64,000 nucleotides of DNA from Actinocatenispora sp036503555. Its GTDB lineage: Bacteria > Actinomycetota > Actinomycetes > Mycobacteriales > Micromonosporaceae. Made by a program: the position numbers and the translations under genes. Below the pieces are notes generated by a model. That model had not been told where the DNA came from, searched no databases, and was given only the letters and a program-made list of their open reading frames with translations. Below, piece after piece: positions 57,485 through 64,000 of this stretch. Location: NCBI GenBank assembly GCA_036503555.1, contig DASXWQ010000098.1, positions 1-64,000 on the forward strand, written 5' to 3'. The stretch's first letter is position 1; the number at the start of each line of letters is the position of its first letter.

Positions 57485-59931
57485 CTGTCCAGGTGACACC
57501 GCTGCCCGACGAGGAGCTTGACCGGGTGGGCGCGCGGCGTGCCGGCGCGCCGGCCACCGACGACGAGGCGGGCGCCGGCGCGCTGAGCACGGCGAAGGGG
57601 AACCTGCCGCTCGACACGATCGACGTGCGCGCGACGATCACCGGGCTCACCGCCCGTACGGTCCTGCGGCAGGGCTTCCGCAACCCGCACGCCGAGCCGC
57701 TGGAGGCGACGTACGTCTTCCCGCTGCCGCCGCGCGCCGCGGTGACCGCGCTGCGGATGGAGGCTGCCGACCGGGTCGTCGAGGGCGAGCTGAAGGAGCG
57801 CGGCCAGGCCCGCCAGGAGTACGACGAGGCGATCGCGTCCGGGCGGCGCGCCTCGATCGCCGAGGAGGAGCGGCCCGACGTGTTCACCATGCGCGTCGGC
57901 AACATCCTGCCGGGCGAGCGGGTGACGGTGGAGCTGACACTCGACGGCCCCCTGCCGTACGCGGACGACGCCGCGACGTACCGCTTCCCGCTGGTGGTGG
58001 CCCCGCGGTACGTGCCGGGCGCGCCGCTCGCGGGGGAGTCGGTGGGCTCGGGCGTCGTACCGGACACCGACGCGGTGCCGGACGCCTCGCGCATCACGCC
58101 GCCGGTGCTGCTGCCCGGCTTCCCGAACCCGGTCGCGCTGTCCATCGCGGTCGACGTCGACCCGGCGGGCCTGCCGCTGACCGGCATCCGGTCCAGCCTG
58201 CACACGGTGACCCGCGACGAGGCCGGCACGCACCTCGCGGTCGCGCCGGGGGAGCGGGCCGACCGCGACTTCGTGCTGCGCCTCGGGTATGGGGCGGCGG
58301 CCGAGGCGACCGCGCTGACCGTGGTACCCGACGGCGCCGGTGACGACCGTTTCGGCACCGGTACGTTCCGGCTGACGGTGCTGCCGCCCGCCGGCACCGT
58401 ACGGCCGCGCCCGCGCGACGTGGTGCTGCTGCTGGACCGGTCGGGCAGCATGGCCGGCTGGAAGATGGTGGCGGCCCGGCGTGCCGCGGCGCGGATCGTG
58501 GACACGCTGACCGACGACGACCGGTTCGCCGTCCTGCTGTTCGACAACGTGGTGGAACGCCCGCCGGGCCTGGACGAGGGCCTCGCGAAGGCGACCGACC
58601 GGCTGCGGTTCCGGGCGGTGGAGGAGCTCGCCCGCACCGACGCGCGCGGCGGTACGGAACTGCTGCGGCCGCTGACCGAGGGGCTGGGGCTGCTCGCCGA
58701 CGAGTCCCGGGACCGGGTGCTGGTGCTGGTCACCGACGGCCAGGTCGGCAACGAGGACCAGATCCTCGCGCGGACCGGCGACGCGCTGCGCGCGGTACGG
58801 GTGCACACGGTCGGCATCGACCAGGCCGTCAACGCCGGCTTCCTCGGCCGGCTGGCGACGCTCGGCGGCGGCCGGTGCGAGCTGGTCGAGTCGGAGGACC
58901 GGCTGGACGAGGCGATGGACCGGATCCACCGCCGCATCGCGAGCCCGGTCGTGACGGGCCTGCGCCTGACCACGGACGGCCTGGACGTCGTCGACGGTAC
59001 GGTCGCGCCGGCGCGGCTGCCCGACCTGTTCCCGGGCGCGCCGGTCGTGGTGTCCGGGCGTACCCGGTCGGCGGGCGGCGGTGCGACACTCGTCGGTACC
59101 CGGCCGGACGGGGCGGAGTGGCGGGTGACGCTGGACGCGACGACGGCGGACGCGCCGGCCGCGGCCGCGGTCTGGGCCCGTGGCCACCTGCGCGACCTGG
59201 AGGACGAGTGCGCCAGCGGGCACGGCGACCGGGACGAGCTGGAACGCACGATCGTCGCGACCTCACTGCGGTTCGGCGTGTTGTGCCGGTTCACCGCGTA
59301 CGTGGCGGTCGACAGCCGCGTCGTGACCGAGGGCGGCATCCCGCACCGGGTGACGCAGCCGGTGGAGCTGCCGGCGGGCTGGCAGCCGATGGCGCCGCCG
59401 CCCGCGCCGGGCGGGACGGGCGCGATGACGATGATGGCCTCGCACGCCCGGATGGCGCCGGCCGCGCCCGGCGCCCCGGCACCGGCCCCGTACGGCGGCC
59501 CGGCGCCCGCACCGCGGGCCGGCCGTGGACCGGGCGTGGCGGCCGGCCCGCGCGGGTTCGCGCCGACGCACCGGCGCCGCGACCCGGTCGACCCGATGCG
59601 GGCCGCGCGTACCCAGGTCGCCGACGAGCTGCGCGCGCTGCGCTCCGCCGGCGGGGCGCTCAACCGGTCGACGGTCCTGGCCGACCTCGGTACCCGGCTC
59701 GCTGTCCTCGTCGACACGCTGCCGGCCGACGCGCCGGACCGGGACGGGCTGGCCGAGCTGGTCACCGCGCTGCGCGAGTGCGACGGACCGCGCCCGCCGG
59801 CCGGCGACGACCTCGACCGCCTGTGGCAGCGGACCCTCGACGTACTGGCCGCGTTCACCGACGGCGCCGGTACGACCGAGGGGCAGCAGGCGCGGGCCGC
59901 GCGGCGCGGCGCGTTCTGGAAGCGGCGCTGA
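57481..59931 (+). CDS. VIT and von Willebrand factor A domain protein
   Basis: An 816-residue protein. Residues about 40-160 form a VIT domain (DTIDVRATITGLTARTVLRQ, EATYVFPLPPRAAVTALRM, GNILPGERVTVEL). From about 310 a VWA domain follows with the metal-ion site DRSGSMAGWKM near 319 and LVLVTDGQVGNEDQI. A Pro/Ala/Met-rich linker and a helical C-terminal domain of about 110 residues close it. No signal peptide is present. It resembles inter-alpha-trypsin-inhibitor-like bacterial proteins of unknown role. Coupling to a MerR regulator is unusual. Confidence 0.88.
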   Translation: MTVQVTPLPDEELDRVGARRAGAPATDDEAGAGALSTAKGNLPLDTIDVRATITGLTARTVLRQGFRNPHAEPLEATYVFPLPPRAAVTALRMEAADRVVEGELKERGQARQEYDEAIASGRRASIAEEERPDVFTMRVGNILPGERVTVELTLDGPLPYADDAATYRFPLVVAPRYVPGAPLAGESVGSGVVPDTDAVPDASRITPPVLLPGFPNPVALSIAVDVDPAGLPLTGIRSSLHTVTRDEAGTHLAVAPGERADRDFVLRLGYGAAAEATALTVVPDGAGDDRFGTGTFRLTVLPPAGTVRPRPRDVVLLLDRSGSMAGWKMVAARRAAARIVDTLTDDDRFAVLLFDNVVERPPGLDEGLAKATDRLRFRAVEELARTDARGGTELLRPLTEGLGLLADESRDRVLVLVTDGQVGNEDQILARTGDALRAVRVHTVGIDQAVNAGFLGRLATLGGGRCELVESEDRLDEAMDRIHRRIASPVVTGLRLTTDGLDVVDGTVAPARLPDLFPGAPVVVSGRTRSAGGGATLVGTRPDGAEWRVTLDATTADAPAAAAVWARGHLRDLEDECASGHGDRDELERTIVATSLRFGVLCRFTAYVAVDSRVVTEGGIPHRVTQPVELPAGWQPMAPPPAPGGTGAMTMMASHARMAPAAPGAPAPAPYGGPAPAPRAGRGPGVAAGPRGFAPTHRRRDPVDPMRAARTQVADELRALRSAGGALNRSTVLADLGTRLAVLVDTLPADAPDRDGLAELVTALRECDGPRPPAGDDLDRLWQRTLDVLAAFTDGAGTTEGQQARAARRGAFWKRR

Positions 59932-60044
59932 GGCGGGCCGGCGGCCAGGCGTACCGGCCGGGGCGGATAGCATCGTGGGGTCCGGCCGGTACCCGTCTGT
60001 CGTGGTCACCGGCGCATGGAGACCACCAGCACGAGGAGCGCACC

Positions 60045-62054
60045 GTGCCCGTACCCGCCGCCGCTGCCGGGAGTGAGACCACCTCCGTCCTCGTGCCGGC
60101 GCGAACGACGGCCGCCGACGCGGTCGCCGCCGCCGGCCTTCCGACGACGGGCCCGACGGCGGTCGTCGTGGTACGGGACGGCGACACGCTGCGCGACCTC
60201 GAATGGGCACCGGAGACCGACACCGAGGTCGAGACGGTACCGATCGGCAGCCCCGACGGGCTGAACGTGCTGCGGCACTCCGCCGCGCACGTGATGGCGC
60301 AGGCCGTGCAGGAGATCTTCCCCGGCACCCTGCTCGGCATCGGCCCGCCGATCGAGAACGGCTTCTACTACGACTTCCTGCCCGATCGTCCGTTCACCCC
60401 GGAGGACCTGGCGAAGATCGAGAAGAAGATGCAGGAGATCGTCAAGTCCGGCCAGCGGTTCCACCGGCGGCCCATCTCGGACGACGAGGCCCGCAAGGAG
60501 CTGGCGCACGAGCGGTTCAAGCTCGAACTGATCGACCTGAAGGGCGCGGCCGGCGACGCCCCGGAGGGTGCCAGCGTCGAGGTCGGCGCCGGCGCGCTCA
60601 CCATGTACGACAACGTCGACGGCAAGACCGGCGACCGCGCCTGGACCGACCTGTGCCGCGGTCCGCACCTGCCGACCACCCGGGTCATCCCGGCGGTGAA
60701 GCTGATGCGTTCCGCCGCGGCGTACTGGCGGGGCAACGAGAAGAACCCGCAGCTCCAGCGGATCTACGGCACGGCCTGGCCGACCCGCGACGAGCTGAAG
60801 GACTACCTGAAGCTGCTGGAGGAAGCGGCGAAGCGGGACCACCGCAAGCTCGGCGCCGAGCTGGACCTGTTCAGCTTCCCCGAGCAGCTCGGTTCCGGCC
60901 TGCCCGTCTTCCATCCGAAGGGCGGCATCATCCGCCGCGAGCTGGAGGGCTACTCGCGGACCCGGCACGAGCAGGCGGGCTACGAGTTCGTCAACACGCC
61001 GCACATCACCAAGGGCGCGTTGTTCGAGACCTCCGGCCACCTGCCGTACTACGCGGACACCATGTACCCGCCGATGGAGCTTGAGGGCGCGGAGTACTAC
61101 CTCAAGGCCATGAACTGCCCGATGCACAACCTGATCTTCGACTCGCGCGGCCGGTCGTACCGGGAGCTGCCGCTGCGGCTGTTCGAGTTCGGCACGGTCT
61201 ACCGGTACGAGAAGTCCGGGGTGGTGCACGGGCTGACCCGGGTGCGCGGGCTGACGATGGACGACTCGCACATCTACTGCACGCCGGAGCAGATGCCGGG
61301 CGAGCTGCGCAACCTGCTGTCGTTCGTGCTGGACCTGCTGCGTGACTACGGCCTGGACGACTTCTACCTGGAGCTGTCCACGCGCGACGACTCGGACAAG
61401 TTCATCGGCGCGCCGGAGGAGTGGGAGGCGGCGACCGAGGCGCTGCGGCAGGCGGCCGAGGACTCCGGCCTGGAGCTGGTGCCGGATCCGGGCGGCGCGG
61501 CCTTCTACGGGCCGAAGATCTCGGTGCAGGCGAAGGACGCGATCGGCCGCTCCTGGCAGATGTCGACCATCCAGCTCGACTTCAACCAGCCGAAGCGCTT
61601 CGGCCTGGAGTACCAGGCGGCGGACGGCACCCGGCAGACGCCGGTGATGATCCACCGGGCGCTGTTCGGCTCGATCGAGCGCTTCTTCGGCGTGCTGACC
61701 GAGCACTACGCGGGGGCGTTCCCGGCGTGGCTGGCGCCGGTGCAGGTGGTCGGCATCCCGATCCGCGACGACCACGCCGACTACCTGGAGCGGTTCGTCG
61801 CGCGGCTGCGGGAGCACGGCATCCGCGCCGAGGTGGACACCGCCGACGAGCGGATGCAGAAGAAGATCCGCAACGCGCAGAAGCTGAAGATCCCGTTCAT
61901 GGCGATCGCCGGCGACGACGACGTCGAGCACGGCACCGTCTCCTTCCGGTACCGGGACGGCTCGCAGCGCAACGGCGTCGCCCTCGACGAGGCGGTCGCG
62001 CACGTCGTCGACGTCGTACGCGCCCGCGTCAACTCGGGCCCGTCCGCGTCCTGA
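60045..62054 (+). CDS. thrS: Threonyl-tRNA synthetase
   Basis: Charges tRNA-Thr. The 669-residue chain has a TGS-like N-terminus, the editing domain (LRHSAAHVMAQAVQEIFPG, RGPHLPTT), the class II core with zinc Cys in KAMNCPMHN, motif 2 in LFEFGTVYRYEKSGVVHGL, motif 3 region MIHRALFGSIERF, and a C-terminal anticodon-binding domain (VQVVGIPIRDDHADY). GTG at 60045 has GAGGAG six bases before it. No T-box leader is visible in the 113 bases upstream. Confidence 0.95.
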   Translation: MPVPAAAAGSETTSVLVPARTTAADAVAAAGLPTTGPTAVVVVRDGDTLRDLEWAPETDTEVETVPIGSPDGLNVLRHSAAHVMAQAVQEIFPGTLLGIGPPIENGFYYDFLPDRPFTPEDLAKIEKKMQEIVKSGQRFHRRPISDDEARKELAHERFKLELIDLKGAAGDAPEGASVEVGAGALTMYDNVDGKTGDRAWTDLCRGPHLPTTRVIPAVKLMRSAAAYWRGNEKNPQLQRIYGTAWPTRDELKDYLKLLEEAAKRDHRKLGAELDLFSFPEQLGSGLPVFHPKGGIIRRELEGYSRTRHEQAGYEFVNTPHITKGALFETSGHLPYYADTMYPPMELEGAEYYLKAMNCPMHNLIFDSRGRSYRELPLRLFEFGTVYRYEKSGVVHGLTRVRGLTMDDSHIYCTPEQMPGELRNLLSFVLDLLRDYGLDDFYLELSTRDDSDKFIGAPEEWEAATEALRQAAEDSGLELVPDPGGAAFYGPKISVQAKDAIGRSWQMSTIQLDFNQPKRFGLEYQAADGTRQTPVMIHRALFGSIERFFGVLTEHYAGAFPAWLAPVQVVGIPIRDDHADYLERFVARLREHGIRAEVDTADERMQKKIRNAQKLKIPFMAIAGDDDVEHGTVSFRYRDGSQRNGVALDEAVAHVVDVVRARVNSGPSAS

Positions 62055-62180
62055 CCGCCACCCGCGCCCGGTCGTCGTCGTACGGCCGGGCGCCGGTGTC
62101 TGCGGGCATCGCCGGGTCGGGACGAATCGGGCGGCGCGCGGGTTCGTCGGGCCGCGGCGCGGCGCCGTAGGATCGGCGCC

Positions 62181-62741
62181 GTGAGCGACGACGCGGTGGT
62201 ACGGCAGGACGGGGCGGGCGACGACGACGGGCTGGGCCGGCTGTGGACACCGTTCCGGATGGCGTACATCCGGGGCGAGAACAAGCCGACCGGGCCGGAC
62301 GACGACCCGGCCGCCTGCCCGTTCTGCCGGGCGCCGAAGCTGCCGGACGCCGACGCGCTGGTCGTCGCCCGCGGCACCACCGTCTACGCGCTGCTCAACC
62401 TGTACCCGTACAACTCGGGGCACCTGATGGTCTGCCCGTACCGGCACGTGTCGGACTACACGGACCTGACGGCGGACGAGGTGGCGGAGTTCGGCGCGTT
62501 CACGCAGACGGCGATGCGGGTGGTCCGCGCGGCGAGCCGTCCCGACGGCTTCAACGTGGGCATGAACCAGGGCGCCGCCGGCGGCGCCGGGATCGCCGGG
62601 CACCTGCACCAGCACGTCGTACCCCGCTGGAACGGCGACACCAACTTCATGCCGGTGCTCGGCCACACGAAGGTGCTGCCGGAGCTGCTGGCCGACACCC
62701 GCGACCTGCTGGCGCGTACCTGGGCGGGGCTCGTCGGCTGA
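62181..62741 (+). CDS. HIT-domain hydrolase/phosphorylase (Ap4A phosphorylase type)
   Basis: A 186-residue histidine-triad protein. The active site HLHQHVVPRW is intact near residue 138, CPFC near residue 46 suggests a zinc site, and LNLYPYNSGHLMVCPYRH is the second conserved block. Actinobacterial relatives phosphorolyse diadenosine tetraphosphate. GTG start; located downstream of thrS, as is common in actinobacteria. Confidence 0.92.
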   Translation: MSDDAVVRQDGAGDDDGLGRLWTPFRMAYIRGENKPTGPDDDPAACPFCRAPKLPDADALVVARGTTVYALLNLYPYNSGHLMVCPYRHVSDYTDLTADEVAEFGAFTQTAMRVVRAASRPDGFNVGMNQGAAGGAGIAGHLHQHVVPRWNGDTNFMPVLGHTKVLPELLADTRDLLARTWAGLVG

Positions 62742-62769
62742 CCCGCGGCGTGCTGGCAGGCTGGGCACC

Positions 62770-63726
62770 ATGACGATGCGCTGCCTGCTGCTGGACGACT
62801 ACCAGGACGTCGCGCTGCGCAGCGCGGACTGGGGCCCCGTCACCGACCGGGTACGCGTGGACCGGCTCGGCCGCCCGCTGGCCGCGGACGAGGTCGCGGA
62901 CGCGCTGCGCGGGTACGAGGTCGTGGTGGCGATGCGGGAGCGTACGGCGTTTCCGGCGGAGGTGTTCGCGGCGCTGCCGGAGCTGCGGCTGCTGGTGACG
63001 ACCGGGATGCGCAACGCGTCGATCGACCTGGCCGCGGCGGCGGCGCACGGCGTCACCGTGTGCGGCACCCGCGGCAGTTCCGTGGCGACCGCGGAGCTGG
63101 CCTGGGCGCTGATCCTCGGCCTCGCCCGCAACGTGCTGCCGGAGGCGACGGCGCTGCGTGCCGGCGGACCGTGGCAGAGCACCGTCGGCACCGACCTCGC
63201 CGGCCGTACCCTCGGCGTGCTCGGCCTGGGCCGGCTCGGCAGCCGCGTGGCGTCGTACGGTCGCGCGTTCGGCATGGACGTGCTGGCGTGGAGCCCACAC
63301 CTGACCGCGGAGCGGGCCGCGACGGCCGACGCCCGGCTGGCCGGATCCGCCGCCGAGCTGTTCGCCGGCTCCGACGTGGTGAGCATCCACCTGGTGCTGT
63401 CGGAGTCGACCCGCGGCCTGGTCGACGCGGCGCTGCTCGACCGGATGCGTCCCGGCGCGTACCTGGTGAACACGTCGCGCGGGCCGATCGTGGACTCCGA
63501 CGCGCTGCTGTCCGCGCTGCGCTCGGGCCGGATCGCCGGCGCCGGCCTCGACGTGTACGACACGGAGCCGCTGCCCGCCGACGACCCGCTGCGCACGCTG
63601 CCGAACGTGCTCGCCACCCCGCACCTCGGCTACGTCACCCGCGACACGTACGCGGCGTTCTACGGCGACGCGGTCGCGGACGTCGCCGCCTGGCTCGACG
63701 GCTCCCCGGTACGGGTCCTGTCTTGA
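62770..63726 (+). CDS. D-isomer-specific 2-hydroxyacid dehydrogenase family protein
   Basis: A 318-residue NAD-dependent dehydrogenase. GVLGLGRLGSRVASYGRAFG is the dinucleotide motif; the catalytic Arg, Glu and His are in NTSRGPIVDSDAL, GLDVYDTEPLP and ATPHLGYVTR. The N-terminal half begins LLLDDYQDVALRSADW, as in a subgroup of uncharacterised actinobacterial and plant-associated members. Substrate unknown. Confidence 0.9.
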   Translation: MTMRCLLLDDYQDVALRSADWGPVTDRVRVDRLGRPLAADEVADALRGYEVVVAMRERTAFPAEVFAALPELRLLVTTGMRNASIDLAAAAAHGVTVCGTRGSSVATAELAWALILGLARNVLPEATALRAGGPWQSTVGTDLAGRTLGVLGLGRLGSRVASYGRAFGMDVLAWSPHLTAERAATADARLAGSAAELFAGSDVVSIHLVLSESTRGLVDAALLDRMRPGAYLVNTSRGPIVDSDALLSALRSGRIAGAGLDVYDTEPLPADDPLRTLPNVLATPHLGYVTRDTYAAFYGDAVADVAAWLDGSPVRVLS

Positions 63727-63732
63727 ACGCCG

Positions 63733-64000
63733 TCACCGGTCGTCCGGGCCGGGCCGCAGGTCGTGGCGGCGGGCCCGGCCGACGTTCGCGACGACCGTCG
63801 CCACCACCGTCACCAGGTAGAGCTGGCCGATGACCGCCTCGGAGGCGGCCGTCATCCGACCCAGGTCGCTTCGCGCGACGAAGTCGCCGTACCCCGTCGT
63901 GGTGACCGTGATGAGGCTGAAGTAGAGGTAGTCGACGCTGCGGGCGGTCGCCGTCGAGGCGAAGAACGGCCCGCCCACCACCCCGATCAGCGCGTACGCG
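63733..64000 (-). CDS. Potassium-channel-like protein (5' end beyond window)
   Basis: The C-terminal 89 codons of an ion channel: a pore helix and selectivity filter TTTGYGDF in YFSLITVTTTGYGDF, then the inner helix GQLYLVTVVATVVANVG and a short basic tail. The frame is open to the window edge. A GTG at 63981 could start a short product, but reading continues in frame upstream (AYALIGVVGG), so the gene is longer. Convergent with the dehydrogenase, six bases apart. Confidence 0.82.
   Translation of the reverse strand, partial: AYALIGVVGGPFFASTATARSVDYLYFSLITVTTTGYGDFVARSDLGRMTAASEAVIGQLYLVTVVATVVANVGRARRHDLRPGPDDR

Noticed and set aside
59932..60044. Possible T-box or other riboswitch before thrS
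   Set aside because: Only 113 bases, no T-box sequence, no specifier hairpin or terminator stem that I can draw.

Overview
The window is a single stretch of chromosome from a very GC-rich actinobacterium. Third codon positions are almost always G or C, GTG starts are common, mRNAs can be leaderless, and genes are packed with ATGA or GTGA stop/start overlaps. The family content fits a filamentous or soil actinomycete: an F420-type luciferase-like oxidoreductase, GvpA/F/G/O/J/L/S/K gas vesicle genes, Tat-type lipoproteins, ROK, LacI, PadR and HxlR regulators, and a SigB/F/G-class sigma factor. The tetranucleotide GTAC is clearly over-used. Together with the ATGAGCGAGCG-type repeats this makes me lean to the Micromonosporaceae; that is an inference, and I cannot name a genus. 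I saw no rRNA, tRNA, CRISPR array, prophage or transposase.

Layout. 1-4520 (minus strand): a compact operon for dTDP-sugar supply and transfer (GT1-type glycosyltransferase, rfbA, rfbB, then a DHA2-type exporter cut by the window edge). 4596-9977: an F420-type oxidoreductase, an MFS pump with a divergent HxlR regulator, a flavin-reductase/GNAT fusion with a divergent MarR regulator and a striking double palindrome, then a patch of decayed gene fragments. 10065-17084: a stress-type sigma factor with a divergent RsbW-like protein, followed by a gas vesicle locus (eight gvp genes on the minus strand, two accessory genes on the plus strand). The sigma gene and both gas vesicle transcripts carry the same GTTT-N15/16-GGGTA promoter type, so this block looks like one regulon.

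17139-20649: a ROK repressor, a GH63 glucosylglycerate-hydrolase-like enzyme and a PPK2 polyphosphate kinase. 20711-32126: a divergent sugar locus, with an FAD-dependent oxidoreductase, glycoside hydrolase and ABC importer on one side, and a phosphotriesterase-family hydrolase, SIS-domain protein, FGGY kinase, SDR and GntR regulator on the other. I infer oxidation, lactone opening and phosphorylation of an unidentified sugar. 32142-35246: an NlpC/P60 peptidase, another SDR and a ROK glucokinase. 35365-47752: a LacI-controlled locus with twin lipoprotein binding proteins, two permeases, two formylglycine sulfatases and a GH38 alpha-mannosidase, pointing to use of a sulfated mannose-containing glycan. 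A dead third sulfatase lies just outside it.

47820-64000: mostly housekeeping and stress genes. These are MFS and MMPL transporters, an FchA-like cyclohydrolase overlapping a FolD-like dehydrogenase that lacks the cyclohydrolase lysine, an EamA transporter, a universal stress protein, a PadR regulator, a MerR regulator fused in operon with a VIT/VWA protein, threonyl-tRNA synthetase, a HIT protein, a 2-hydroxyacid dehydrogenase and the end of a potassium-channel gene.

The most unusual structure is found twice, once in each sugar locus. Tandem 80-bp and 77-bp repeats sit exactly at a stop/start junction, and each repeat unit is a complete 26-27-codon micro-ORF chained to the next by an ATGA overlap. 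Each unit supplies the start codon, and the ribosome binding site, of the following gene.
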